DNA of 64,000 nt, taken from contig KV748176.1 of NCBI GenBank assembly GCA_001692895.1, positions 4,307,092-4,371,091 of the forward strand, written 5' to 3'. The position numbers and the translations under genes are program-made. This DNA comes from Cenococcum geophilum 1.58 (lineage: Eukaryota; Ascomycota; Dothideomycetes; Gloniales; Gloniaceae). How positions within the stretch are numbered: the first letter of the stretch is position 1; every line of letters starts with the position of its first letter. Below the pieces are notes generated by a model that saw only the letters and a list, made by a program, of their open reading frames with translations, was not told the DNA's origin and did not search any database. Below are positions 1-12,609 of the stretch, piece after piece.

Positions 1-739
1 AGATAGGTTCGACGACATGTTCACGTATGGGCTTAAGGTGTTGTTATTCGCGACAGCGGTGAGTCACGTGATTAATTTTCTTGGCGGTATCTCATAAATC
101 AGACGCGGAGAAATTGCGCGCTAGCCCTTTAACGCCGTCTATTATATACCACCCTGGCGCATCTCGCTGTAAGTGCCTTATTAGCGCCGCTGATCATTTG
201 GAGAACGCCGTCTGTTTTACTAGGTTAAATGGGGTTAGTCTCTAACGGATTAGCACGCTTAGAAAGACGCTGTAAGGGATATTATTGCTTATCTCGGTCC
301 CAGACGATAATCCAATCATAAGCTGCTTACATAACAGGTTAATCAGCTGTTGGTAGGGGGGGTACGTGGACATCCACAGGAGCTTCCTGAGATCACGTGA
401 TTGCTTTCGCCTGTTGTATATATTCTCATCCTTCGAGACTACTCCACCTTATGGAGTCCTCACACCACCATACACCTGCATTCCCGTGTGACATCAGCTT
501 ATATTATTATTGTCTGGTTGTCCGAGCTTGCGAGGACTATACTTCCAGTTCAAAGATTTCAAACCTTGCCAAGCCAGCTTTTAATTGGTTAGAAAAAGTT
601 AAGCGGTAGGTTTAGCGCTGGCAGAATACCTAAATAGGCCTAGCTAACTACACGTGACGAACATTAAACCCCTAATGAACGTTAATAAAGCCTTACTTTT
701 CATAATACCTCTTTCTACTCTACTTTCTACAGCTTATCT
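1..739. other. Unassigned flank upstream of the Helitron relic
   Basis: No gene is recognised here. The stretch keeps more CpA and TpG than the tract downstream, so it is less RIP-damaged. Three CACGTG hexamers lie at 65-70, 394-399 and 651-656. A 70-codon open frame at 397-609 has no recognisable family or repeat and is probably chance. The region could be the 5' non-coding part and promoter of the Helitron or ordinary flanking DNA. I could not place a Helitron 5' terminus. Confidence 0.4.
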
Positions 740-3700
740 ATGGCTGATATATCTCTAATAAAGTATTCGCAGTGCGGCAAGACAAAGACACATGACGATT
801 TTATCAAGGATGGCCTAAAAAAGACGCTTTTGCGGTTATGTCGGGCATGTCGAATTAAGGCGCGTTTTATTGCCCTAGGTGTTTATATATACGCTAATCT
901 TTCTAGTCCTCTAAATATCAATTAAATAAGCGGAAGGCTCTTAGTGGGCTTAATCCTAATACTTGCTATCGTCCTACTAAGATCTAGCGCGTTATCGCTG
1001 TAAAAAACAATACTAAAAACGCGTACTTACTGCGTGGCCAGAATAGCCAGGATATACCTGAAATCGCGCAGCGCCGCAAGCAAATACACGCTATACAGCG
1101 AGGGCACCGTCTGCTTGATCGGCAGGGCGTATCGTATTTATAAATACTACCTCTCTATACTTCTAAGCAACCAGCGCCAGCTCTACTACCAAATCTTACA
1201 CCTATACCTCCTTCCTCGCAGAGCGCAGCTCCTATAGAAACACCTGCCGATGCACCTACCGAACCACCACTACCCGTTTTAGTATTTAATTGGGAGCGAA
1301 TTAAGACGTTTAGGAAGAAGCTGTAGTAGGAAGCTATGAAAACGTACAGTCGCTATAATAAATGGTGGTTTTAAATATACCTGGCCACGTAGGGTAATAA
1401 TATTGGTGTATGTAAAGCCTGCGTAAGGGACGCCAAAAACCTTTAATATCTAAGTAAACCTTTCTTATTTAGTAACGCGAATAATATAGATTTAGGCGCT
1501 ATGCCTAAACACCTGCCTACGCTTACTAAGGTTAAGGAAATAATAATTGCTCGTATACACGTTCACCTACAGGTGGCGCGGGTATGCGGGCAGTAGTATT
1601 AATATACTAGGCATGTCGTCTATTTCGGCCAAAATATACTAAAGACGTGGAGGTAGCTGCCGCTACTACCTACAGAGCTTAATATACTAATTATTAGGCC
1701 TACCGCCAGTAAGAGCGATTATTAGTTATATAGGCGGTTCTATAAGAGATTTACTGTAAGGCGCTCTGCTATAGAGGTGTGGCTTTGTTTCCTTAGGAAT
1801 AACTACCCTATATACGCCAACGTCGAAATAGTTAAGCAGCAACTTGCCTCCTTACCCAAAAACGACTCTATATTAGATTAACTGCGCTATATTAATAAAT
1901 TAGCTGTTAATCCTTCTACACTAAATCCTACGCCTTATTTACGTAACCCTACACTTACCAAGCCTCCTAAGCACGATTTTAATAATAATATTTAGGATAG
2001 CGTTATGCCGGACCTTCTGCCTAATACTAGTGAATTAGAGCTTCTAGTGCGTAAGATTAAGTAGCAGCAGGATTAGCAGAACGGCGTTAAACTTCCTACT
2101 ATATATACCATGCCTATTAGTAAGCGAGCAGCTTCTTTTATAATAAGCGGTACTTTCCCTACTCTATTTCCTATAGGTAGAGCTAACTTTAATCTACCAC
2201 GAAGTTATTTAGTTAACCTTGCTGCCTTTGCTAAGCATATGCTCAAATATAAAGACGGCCGGTTTGGGCGCCACTTTCAATTTTAATACTACCTATTTAA
2301 CCGCATTATAAGGGAGCAGGCTTTAAACGCTATGCGCTTCCTATATAGTCGATCTAATAAAAGGGGCTTATCTTTAGATAAGCTTAAAGAGTTAATTAAG
2401 GGTAATTAAGGCGAGTAGTTCCTAAATAAGCTTATGCGCTATACTTAGAGGCTATAAGGCACTAGACCTTACTAGAATTAAAAGCGGAATAAGCTTACTA
2501 TATACGCCGAAAATATTAATAAGGGCTCCCTATTCTTCACCCTTAGCGCTACTAACTTATATTGGTATAATCTATAGTCTTATATACCTTAATTTAATAA
2601 ATATAAGGACGCTAAGGAGGCCCAGAGGCACAGGATCGCCGCTTAAAACCTTACCGAAAATCCTTACATTACTGCTTACTAGCTCTACCGACGTTTTAAG
2701 CTTTTTAGGGAGAACGTGCTTATAGGCGTGTTTAACTCTAACAACTTTTAGTATTATTTTAAGTGGCAACTACGTAGTAGTGGCTATATATACGGTTTCT
2801 TATAGAGTTCTATAGCGCCTAAACTAAACCCGTTAACGTGTAAATTAAGGAAGGTATTTACTAAGTACTAGGCTACTTTTATAACTGCGTTAAATCCTAA
2901 TCAGCACAGGCGTCCTGATATCCACTATCCTTCTGCTCTTAGCTACGAAGAACAGCTTAATACTATTTAGTGCCTTACAGCCTACCTAAACCGTTTTTAG
3001 CGCCACTATTAATGTACCAAATCTTACTACTTAAGGGCGAAGAAAAGCTCTAATAATGTTAACTGCTGGTTCTACTTTCTATAACGTATACGTTAGGAGG
3101 CGGAGGTTATAAGGGATTAGAACCTAAAGCACTAGACGTTCTACTTATAGCGGAACGACGAGCTCCTTAATAACTACAACGCCGCAATAATACTTAGGTG
3201 GATGGCCAATTTAGATATTTCGCCGGCTACCAGCATAGCCGTAATTATTAACTATATTAGCAAATACTACAGTAAGGAGAAGAAGAAGTCGACTTTCTAT
3301 AAGGAGTTACTTAAAATAGTAACTCCGCACGTAAACGAGCTGTATGCTTTTAGCTTTATTGTCGCCAAGTTTATAAACAAGTTAATTAGTAAGCGAGATT
3401 AGTCGGCATAGGAAGTCTATCACCTCCTTCTTAACCTCCCCCTAAGTTAGGGTTCTAGGTAGGTAGTAGCTTTAGATTGCCGCTAGGAGGCTAAGTAAAG
3501 CGTTATTTATAAATTTAACAAAGGGCAGATAAAGTAGAGTGGCCGCTCCCTTTATAAGAAGTATAGGCTGCGGCCAGTAGATGTAGAGGACGTCACCTTC
3601 CTTAATTTTATACTCTATTATAACCATAATAAATATACATATTGCCCAAGGGCGCGGCCGCGCGTTATATTGTACTTTCTACGTTATAAATCCAACCGTT

Positions 3701-5690
3701 TAAACCCGTAGTATAGCAACTACTACCGTATTAAACTGCTGCTGTATTACCCGTAGAGGGAGTGCGAAGATATAGCTACTGTTATTAACTAGTTTGGAGC
3801 TCCTGATTATATAGCAACCTATAAGATATACGAGCAATTTTATTAGTATATGCCTAACTATCTATATAGTAAGGATCTGGAAGACGCCTGGGAGGCTATA
3901 GATAACGTTAATAAGTTTAAGGATCGCAAGATGGATAATATAGAGCTCTACTAATCCTTTAAGGCCCTTACTGCTCACACCTAGAATAAGTACGCGATTA
4001 AAATTAAGGATCCCGATAACCTTAGCGATAGAGAGCTTAATTGTAACTATAATTAGAGTACCTACTAGGGCACCTGGCCGCAGCTTAATAAGAGGACCTA
4101 TTGGCAGGAAGTACGATTACAACCCCTACTAAGTTAGCCACCACTAGCGGCAACTCCGTCCTCACTATAATCGGCCCAGTAGGTTATTTATAACGCTATA
4201 GTTAATTACTATAAGCGCGTCCTATTAGTCTACTATCCCCCTAAGCCGCTACGGGTGAATATTAACGGCGAGGCAGGAACGGGCAAATCTTACCTTATTG
4301 CGGTTCTATTTAGGACGCTTAGTAAATTAGCAGCTACAGCCAGTAAGCCGTTGCCATTAGTAAGAGCTGCTCCTACTAGTGTTGCTGCTTTTGGTATAAA
4401 TGGCTAAACTATATATAATCTGCTAAAGCTGCCGGTGCAGCGCCTATTTAAAGATTTGCCGCCTATAAGCCTTACGCCTCTATAGTAGAAGTTTCAAAAT
4501 ATTCACTACCTCGTGCTTAATAAGAAATTAATAATTAGGCATATCCACCTTAGCTAGATTAATTACCGACTTTAACAGATATTTCCTAAGCGCAGGGGTA
4601 AATATTTTGGTGGATTAAGCGTCTTGCTTATAGGTAATTTCTATTAGCTACTACCGGTGGGCTAGACGGCCTTATATCGCGAACTATCTAATAAGGTATC
4701 GGAACTCGCCTATGCAGGAAAACTTATATATAAGGCAATTGATTAAACAGCTATTTTAGATCGGGTTATACGGCAGGGTAGTAATAACGCTAGGAGTGCC
4801 GTATTTAGAAACACCCTTATAGAGCTATATAATAACACCGTAGACGAATTAACCTAGAGGCTTCTTTTAACTAGGTGTAAGCAGAACCTTCCTGCTAATA
4901 AGGTTGCTAGCTTTAATAACGTAATTTAACTATATAGTACTAGAGCTGTAGTTAGTAAGTATAACTATAATAGGATAAGAGACCTCTAACGACCGATATT
5001 ACCTATATACGCTATTAACACCAGTGTAGGCGCCTTTAAGGCTACTCTAGAACAGTGCGATACTGTACTAAAGCTATACGTATGTTAAGGCGCTAAGGTT
5101 ATACTCCTATAGAATATCTAGGTAGATATAGGCTTAGTAAACGGCGCCACTGGTACAATTAAGGATATAGTATAAAAGGAAGGTGCGGACGTTAAAAAGG
5201 ACCTCCTATAGGCGCTACTAGTTGCGGTTAATCGGTATAGTGGGCCTACGCTATTTACCAGCAGCGACGGTAAGAAAGTAGTCCCTATCTTTCCTACCCT
5301 TTATAAATGGGACGGCTCTAAGGGCACTTGCTCGCGCCATTAATTTCCTATTATTCTAGTATTTGCTCTTACTATCCATAAAAGCTAGGGACTTACGCTT
5401 AACTGGGCGGTGCTAGATATTAGCAGGAAGGAGCGCACTATAGGGCTTACTTATATAGGCGTCTCGCGGGTGAAAAAGCTTTTAGGCCTTATATTTAAAC
5501 GAGGCTTTAATAAGGAGCTGTTTAACCCTATAGCTAGTGCGAATAAGCAGGCATGACAGCGAGATTTTAAGCGACAGTAGAGACAGCTACTTAGAATCGA
5601 CTTTCCCTAATTAGGAAATTATATACTGGTACGGATTTAACTAAAGACCTTGCCATTTAATTTAGTTTGCTAACTTTTAAATAAAGCGAC
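740..5690 (+). pseudogene. Helitron Rep/helicase (RepHel) transposase relic
   Basis: This is a rolling-circle transposase: an HUH Rep nuclease joined to a PIF1-type helicase. An ATG at 740 opens a Cys-rich N-terminus (CxxC-like residues around 770-850). The frame shifts once near 880-925, then one frame runs to about 5690, broken only by TAG/TAA stops. The Helitron-like N domain is readable around 2190-2400, followed by the block LFFTLSATNLYW near 2530. The HUH pair reads Y-I-Y (2785-2793), consistent with His codons mutated by C-to-T. The two catalytic tyrosines survive in YISKY (3253-3267). Helicase motif I GEAGTGKS is intact at 4267-4290; motif II reads GNFY (about 4633-4644), so its acidic residue is lost. 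The C-terminal helicase block TYIGVSRV lies near 5450-5475. The gene is dead. Family identity is strong; the element's exact ends are not found. Confidence 0.9.
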
Positions 5691-6499
5691 ACCTTTATAC
5701 CGTTTCGTCCTATTCCTTTAGAGGTATTAAGATCTACGCTATTAGAGCTGTACGAGCTGTTTAATATACTTACAATAATGTATAGGGAGCTTTAGTATAG
5801 AGGCGGAATCGAGATTGCTGCTATCGTGGGTAGCTATTAATTTTCGCAATTCTTTTTAAAGGCCTATATAATCACCTAAATTACGGTTACGTAACTTGCG
5901 GATATTGCGGATATAGGATACTAGTGCCTTGGGGCCTTTAGAGACTTCTCGTTAGATAGCCCTAATAATCTTCTTCTCTTTGGCTTATAATCTTAGTATA
6001 TAGGCTACTAATATACTTAGTTCTATTACCTAAGCCTTTATAAAATCTATATATAAATAAGGCTTGAAATTGACTTAGTAAAGTAATCCTTAAGCTCGGA
6101 CAGGGTTTTCGTCGGCACCCCGACGATCCGCATGTTACACGGTTCGGAAATTTATTAGTCCCGCGCGCTAATTTATATATGATCCTCACCAAAACTCGCG
6201 CACTATACTATTTTTTTAGCTATTAATTAATAACATACCAACGTCTTTATAAACAATTAGCTAATATTAAGTTCTAGAGCTTTATAGGGCGATTTTAACG
6301 CTGCCAAAATTATTATAAACGGCCTGGTGGTTACCGCTACGTTTCGCCCTAAATATTACCGCTAAAACAGTAAATATTCAGCCAGAACCATTAACCATTA
6401 CCAATTCTTAATGTTTGACCTCCTATATTAATATTTATAGTAGATAAACACCTAAATAGCTAATATATTGTATCTAGATTAATTCTATACCTTATTACC
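5691..6499. other. Spacer between Helitron and RecQ-like relics
   Basis: No gene is recognised. A small perfect hairpin with 6-bp stem CGTCGG and loop CACC lies at 6110-6125 in a less mutated patch (about 6090-6210). Helitrons end in a hairpin followed by CTRR, but no clear CTRR follows at the expected distance, so I do not call this the Helitron end. A 76-codon minus-strand open frame at 5962-6192 matches nothing I know. Confidence 0.4.
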
Positions 6500-7570
6500 T
6501 GCTTTATTACTCCTCCGCTGCCTATATTACTTAAATATTAACCTATAAACCCCCTAACGACTTTATATTTACCAATAAGCTATATAGCGCTGTTTAGTAT
6601 AAAGAAACGCTTAAAGGCCTTAATAAGAAGGCTAAAAGTTGGAAATGCGCCTAGTACAGTACGCGACTGTCCTCGTACTGCTAACGAGGTAGTGGATAAT
6701 ACTATTAGTATAGTAGACGTCTTTAAAAAGTAACACTCTAATAGTAAGGTGTTTTACTAGTAGCAAATAGTAAAGCTCCTTAGTTATAGTAGATAGACCT
6801 ATAAACATCTCAACTCTCCGCCAGCTTGGCCAGCTAGGATATACCTTAACTCTCTACTAGCTTGGCTAGTTAGGATATACTAAAAATGTGGGTAGCTAGA
6901 GCCTAGAGAAAAATCTAAGATAGGAAGAAACCTAATATAACGACTTAAGCACGAGATAACGTAATTTAGGATACTATATTACTGCTATATAATAATAAAT
7001 TCCATATAAAAAATAAGTAGGTAACCTATATTCGGAGGCTAATCTATAATCGCATTAATATTATCCTTATTGCACAAACTAGCTTTAGTAAAAGCCTTAT
7101 TATATAAGTAATTTTAATCCTTTATAAAAATACTATATTACTAGTATTTCTTCCTCTAAACGAGATTGCAAAAGAGCAAGTTTAAAAGGTTAATTAGATT
7201 AGCGGTAATACGCTACTCCTTAACGCCAACGTTAAGGATATAGATAAAGCGCTTAAGAATGTAAAAGCCGGCCTATATATCTATATCTTTATTAGTCCTA
7301 AGCTTACTAGTACACTATCTTTCTAAGATCTGCTTAAAGACCCTAAGTTTAAGAAGCAATTAGCCTTAGTTATTATTAATAAAGCTTATCTTATTATATA
7401 ATAAGGTAAGAAGTTTTGCCCTAATTATATGCAGCTACGCTATATACGCAATCTAATTAGAAACTCGGTTCCGTGGTTTACCTATTCTATAACTTTTAAT
7501 CTAGAAACGTTAGAAACGGTAAAGAAGTCCTTAGGCTTTAATAATACCAATATATACCTTAAGCGGACTT
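6500..7570 (+). pseudogene. RecQ-like (telomere-linked type) helicase relic, 3' part lost
   Basis: This is the N-terminal half of a superfamily 2 DEAH helicase core of the RecQ type. From 7024 one frame reads helicase motifs in order. Motif I is AQTSFSKS (7072-7095, expected ARTGxGKS). A block near LLNANVKDIDKALKN follows (about 7210-7260). Motif II reads NKAY where DEAH is expected (7378-7389). The motif III region SITFN is near 7494. Every departure is what C-to-T or G-to-A change would give. Several TAA/TAG stops interrupt it. Upstream (6500-6960) the frame is poorly recognised but holds a 12-codon tandem duplication at 6812-6880. Gypsy A1 interrupts the gene at 7571, and the C-terminal half is not seen in the window. 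Such helicases often sit near fungal chromosome ends; that location here is inference. Confidence 0.7.
6812..6880 (+). repeat. 36-bp in-frame tandem duplication
   Basis: Two units of 36 bp (6812-6847 and about 6848-6880) encode 12-residue repeats reading LNSPPAWPARIY and LNSLLAWLVRIY. The unit is a multiple of three and in frame with the helicase remnant downstream. This suggests a short coding repeat that predates decay. All unit differences are transitions. Confidence 0.6.
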
Positions 7571-7995
7571 TATAACGGAACCTTGTAGTAAGAACTACGG
7601 TGGGCTCGTTATTGGGCTAGGTGTATAGGAAATGCAGGTATAAAAATCAACAACGTAATAATAACTGGTGGAGTGGTTGCCTAATAGATTAACTCCAATT
7701 GTATTCTAAGAATTATTACGAGGAAGGAACTATCTAGGTAGGGATTAAGGGTCCTTAAATATACAACCGTACTCCTATAAAAGTCGTTACTCTATTTACT
7801 CTATCTGCTCTATTCGCTCTATTATAGATCTCGTAGATTATATAGATTATATAGATTACATTACGTGACCTTACTTACTATTCCTCGTTATATGGTTCTA
7901 TAGGTTTTATTCTAGACCGTGCCTATATTAACTAACTAGCTTCTTTTAACTCTTCTCTAAGTAGTTATAATATTGTACTTAAAGCGTCCGTAATA
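7571..7995 (-). repeat. Gypsy A1 LTR (3' LTR)
   Basis: A 425-bp long terminal repeat. The family has termini TGTAACGGAACC and GCGTCCGTAACA as read on the + strand, seen here in mutated form. Other LTRs of the family lie at 10773, 28822, 43767, 53892 and 60581. The left flank GACTT (7566-7570) would be the target duplication; its partner is not in the window. Confidence 0.9.
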
Positions 7996-10772
7996 CTATC
8001 TCCCTCCTTTCTATTTTTGTCCTTAAAGATACCTAGTATCTCTAAGTCGTTTACTAGAGGTATAATATCTATCTAATTAATTTGGTTAATATCGTTACTT
8101 ATTATGCCTAAAGCGTCTTCCTCTTCTTTAACTTTTTATTATGCGCGTACGGTCTCGTCCATACTGTTACTTAGTAAGATAATACCGTCTCTATATTCTC
8201 GTTATGCGAAAGAGGGGTTAGTCTATATTACGTTAGCGAGTCCTTTGTCTTAGCAACCCTCTTTTTATTTAAAGTGCACTAAAGTAAACGTTTAATCGCT
8301 CTATAATATTTATTTTATTCCTAACGCTAAGTATATACGTCCTATTATTCTTAGTAGTTATTAAGTTTCCTAAGTAATTTGTTATAGGGTTTTATATTTA
8401 ATTAGCTGCTACAAAGCTTAATAATAAACTATCCGTTACTCTAGCGGAACTTTATTATTCTTATAACGCTAAAAAGGAGGCTGCTAATGCTTAATAACGT
8501 GCTCTTAATTCCCGTCTTGCTATATTTACTCAGTTAATCCGTCTTAAGAAGGTACGTAAAAAGGTTTATTTTAAGGAGTAGAAACTTATAAAATAAGGTC
8601 TATAAGAACTTAGTAATAAAAAAACCGACTCTCTTCCTATAAAGGAAACAACTTTAAGTAGTTTAGTAGTTGCTTTTCCTAAATCCCCCTTAGGTAACTC
8701 GTTCTTTAGTAATTCCTCCTTATTAATATTACCTGACCTATTTTCTTCCGATACTCCTATACCTTTCCTATAGCATTCTTTAAATTCTTTAATAGCTCCT
8801 AGGTAGTCTTATTATAGCCTATCTACTTTACTTTATACTATATCTTATTATTAACGTCCTTATAACTAATAATCTTTAAAACTTACTATTTATCTTCTTC
8901 CTATCCTCTATATATATCTGCCTTATAAACTAGTGGCTTAATATTTCCATATACTGGTTTTAGCATTACAATGTATTATATAGAGTAGATTTTCATTTTA
9001 GCTAGTAGGTTTAACTTAAATGTAACTAGTAAAATTCTTTACGTAATTTTAAAAGGTCCTAGTCTAACGTGGTCTAACTTCTTGCTTAGTTATTAACTTT
9101 TAAAATTTTTGTATAGTAGCTATACTTTATCCCCCTTCTTAAGATCTGGTCCCTTAGATCTCTTAGCATTATAGTATTTCTTTATTCTTTGCTATACTAC
9201 CTTAGCTATTCCTATAAGGTTCTTATAAAGATTTATTAAAGTCTCCATTCTCTACTTAGCTATGCTACTTATTTTCTTTACTTAGTATAGCGATAATAAT
9301 ATTTTTAGCTTATATCCATAATTCGCCTTAAATAGTAATATACCAATTCCTTCTTGTGGTGTTACATTATATATAAACTATATAACTAGTAATAGTAATA
9401 CCCAATTGTTCTATACGTAATTAATATAGTATTTTAGATACTGCTCTAGTATCTAATTTAGTCTTTCCGTTTAACTGTCTGTTTACGGATAATATACGGT
9501 AGAAGTTGCTGCTTAAACTCCTTACTCCGCTAAGAATACCTCCTAGAATGCTGCTACGAATCTTAAATCTCTATTTAATATAATCTTGCTTAGTGCTCTA
9601 TATCTTGCGAATACTTCCTTAATATAGATTCTAGCGATATCTTCTACTAATATCTCTTCTGTATATGCTATAAAGTATCCCTACTTTATAAGCTTATCTA
9701 CTATTACTAAGATTGCGTTATAATCTTACCTAGTAATAGGATCTTTTAATTTTAGTAACTTAATAATAAAGTCCTATAATATAACCTCCCATAGTCTCTT
9801 TAGTATTTTAATAGGTTATAGCCCTCTATATAGCTTATGACTTATTAGTTTATTTCTTTAGCAATTTAGATATTCTCTAGTGACCTTCCTAGCTATCCTC
9901 TAGATTCCGTTAATAATATATTCCTCTTAGAGTCTTAATACTAAGCTTATGGCCCCATTATGTCCTTAAGTTAATCCCTTATAGAAATCTTCTATAAAGT
10001 GCTCTACTATACTTCTTAGGATATACTTTACTTCTTAGTTTTCGTATATATCCGTCTATAGATCTTCTAGCTATGCTTTTAGAATTCTCTATGCCTAAAA
10101 GCTTTCTGGTATCTTGTAGATTTTCTCTAAGTTGCTATAATCTTTGGATAATTGTACCTAATTAATCTATCTATGTCTTTTTATAGTAAAGCCCCTAATG
10201 GCTTCTTATTATTTTATAGTTTAGCCTTTTAACTTAGAGCATCTGCTCTTGTATTATCTATACCCTTAGTATACTAAATCTTAAAATAGTATTCTATAAG
10301 CATCTCTGCCTATCTAACCTATCTTTAGTTAAGTTCCTTTATTATTAAGAATCCTATTAGGTTCTTATAATCCGTCTTAACTATAAATAGTTTTTCTATA
10401 CCTTGTAAGAATGCTCTTTATTTCTTTAGTGCTATAATTATACTTAATAACTCCTTATTATAGATGTTATAGTTTAGTTCTGGTGGTATTATCTTTTAAC
10501 TATAGTATGCTACTAGATACTATCCATCTAGATGCTTTTATATAAAGTATGCTTCTAGTGTAAAGTTTAATGCATCTGTTTCTATAACCGTCTCTAGTCC
10601 TAATTAATAGATTTTAAGAACTGGCTCTTAGGTAAACAACCTCTTAACTTCCTTAAATAGCTCTTATTATTCTTTTCCCCATACCTATAGTTCTTCTTTC
10701 TTTATTAACCGCGTAAATGGCTTAACATTCTTTAACTATTGCGCTATAAACCTTCTGTAGTAATTGTAAAAC
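7571..10772 (-). mobile_element. Gypsy A copy A1, Ty3/Gypsy chromovirus fossil (3' part)
   Basis: The 3' part of a Ty3/Gypsy element on the minus strand. After the LTR come a non-coding or poorly conserved tail, a chromodomain (about 8790-8890), integrase (about 8990-10180) and an RNase H/connection region (about 10200-10770). It is cut at 10773 by copy A2, and its reverse transcriptase, protease and gag parts are not found beyond A2. It is heavily RIP-decayed, with dozens of breaks, and among the older layers of the tract. Family assignment rests on the domain order RT-RNase H-integrase-chromodomain seen in the fuller copies. Confidence 0.85.
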
Positions 10773-11196
10773 TGTAACGGAACCTTATAGCAAGAACTAC
10801 GGTGGGCTTGTTATTAGGCTAGGTGTGTAGGAAATNNAAGTATAAAAGTNAANAACGTAATAATAACTGGTNGAGTGGTTACNTAATAGATTAACTCTAA
10901 TTATATTCTAAGAATTACTATAAGGAAGGAACTATCTAGGTAGGGACTAAGGGTCCTTAAATACACAACCGTACTCCTATAAAATCCTTCTTATACGTAA
11001 TGTATATATTATACGTATTATACGTACGTTTCCTTTATATACTACGTATACTGCATATAACATTATATAACTCGCTTACTATTCCTTATTATATAGTTCT
11101 ACCGGTTTTATCTTAAACCGTGCCTATATTAACTAACTAGCTTCCTCTAACTCCTCTCTAAGTAGTTATAGTATTGTACTTAAAGCGTCCGTAATA
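10773..11196 (-). repeat. Gypsy A2 3' LTR
   Basis: A 424-bp LTR starting TGTAACGG and ending in mutated form of CCGTAACA. The left flank AAAAC is at 10768-10772. It contains several N positions (about 10836-10883), suggesting unresolved or collapsed repeat sequence. Confidence 0.9.
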
Positions 11197-11720
11197 CTAT
11201 CTCCCTCCTCCTTATCTTTGTCCTTGAAGATTCTAAATATCTTTAAGTTGTTTACTAGAGGTATAATATCCGTTTAATTAATTTAGTTAATATTATTGCT
11301 TATTATATCTCCTAAGGTTTCTAAACCTCCGTCTTCTTTATAAGCGTAATAGTATGCTCGCACTATTGCTAGTATACTATCGCTTAGTGAGATTATACTA
11401 TCTCCGTGTTCTCGTTATACGAAAGAGGGGTTAGTTTATATTACGTTAGCGAGTCCTTTCTCTCGGCAACCCTCTTTTTATTTAAAGTGCACTAAAGCGA
11501 ATATTTATTCGTCCTATAACGTTCGCTCTATCTCTAACGCTAAATATACACGTCTTATTTTCCTTAATAGTCTTTAAGTTCCCTAAGTAATTTGTTATAG
11601 GGTCTTGCGTTTAGACTACGTTAGGAAAAAATTTACCAGCATTTTTACAGCATTTGGCAGCATTTGGCGGCCAAATGCGCATTCCGCGCACTATAACGTG
11701 TAGCGTATGGTATCGACTAA

Positions 11721-11950
11721 GGTGCGGCATACTGCCGTATTCAATAATGCGGTGCGGCATACTGCTGTATTTAATAATGCGATGCAGCATACTGCCGCAT
11801 ACTGCTATATTCAACAACGCACTGCCGTATACTGCTGTATTTAACAACGCACTGCCGCATACTGCTGTATTTAACAATGCACTGCCGCATACTGCTGTAT
11901 TTAACAACGCAGTGCAGCTAACTGCCGTATTTAATAATGCGGTGCAGCTA
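11721..11950. repeat. 30-bp tandem array in S1
   Basis: About seven units of 30 bp, one enlarged to 40 bp, built on the words ACTGCCGCAT, ACTGCTGTAT and TTAACAACGC. Because 30 is a multiple of three, both strands give long open frames of repetitive peptide (for example 11654-12085 + and 11611-11907 -). Nothing suggests these are expressed. Confidence 0.9.
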
Positions 11951-12140
11951 ATTGCGCATTTTACACTTAATGCGCAATTAATATATAATGCCCTCCTCGT
12001 GCATTCTGTACATAATGCCCTCCTCGCGCATTCTATATATCTTGCTCTTCCTATACACTTAATAGTATTTGCTTGGTTTATATAGTTGGTGCAAAATTAT
12101 ATTATTTTAGATAATTTAATATATAGCGACGGTTCTCTTT

Positions 12141-12310
12141 TACCTACCTACCTACCGACCTACCTGCCTGCCTGCCTACCTACCTACCTGCCTGTCTACC
12201 TACCTACCTACCTACCTACCTACCTGCCTACCCGCCTGCCTGCCTGCCTGCTTACCTACCCATCCGCCCGTCTATCTGTCTATCTGTCTGTCTATCTGTC
12301 TGTCTATACC
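12141..12310. repeat. CCTA/CCTG/CTGT microsatellite in S1
   Basis: A tetranucleotide array that shifts from CCTACCTA through CCTGCCTG to CTATCTGT. The same class of array opens the core of S2 (23681-23760) and S3 (about 54460-54541), always 5' of the ~20-bp minisatellite on the + strand. Confidence 0.95.
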
Positions 12311-12405
12311 CACCCATCTATGCCTACCTATCTATGCCTACCCGTCTATGTTACCTTGATTCAATCGATCGATCGAATCGTTTATCGTGTTCGCTGGCTG
12401 GTCGT

Positions 12406-12600
12406 TCGAACGGTTGTCGTGTGGCTCTGGCGACGGTCGTGTGGCGATGACGACGGTCGTCTAGCTCTGGCGACGGTCGTCTGGCTCTGACGGTCGTCCA
12501 GCTCTGGCGACGGTCATCTGGCTCCGGCGACGGTCGTCTAGCTCTGACGACGGTCGTCTGGCTCTGACGGTCGTCTAGCTCCGGCGACGGTCGTCTGCTG
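12406..12600. repeat. ~20-bp minisatellite in S1 (CGACGGTCGTCTAGCTCTGG)
   Basis: About ten units of 16-20 bp. Each contains CGACGGTCGT, whose parts are partly self-complementary, followed by CTAGCTCTGG or CTGGCTCTGG. The unit recurs in S2 (about 24045-24490) and, degenerate, in S3 (about 54770-54840). Confidence 0.9.
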
Positions 12601-12609
12601 GCTGTCGTT

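Noticed and set aside
1034-1237. 67-codon frame in the Helitron
   Set aside because: Shadow of the transposase frame, which runs through the same bases in another phase.
6110-6125. Hairpin as the Helitron 3' terminus
   Set aside because: No CTRR end follows at the expected distance and no A/T host junction can be shown.
5962-6192. 76-codon minus-strand frame with several Cys
   Set aside because: No recognised family, no repeat at protein level, isolated in a spacer.
11611-12490. Open frames over the 30-bp array and CCTA microsatellite of S1
   Set aside because: Repeat-derived (LNTAVCGS and LPTYLPTY peptides) with no conserved domain.
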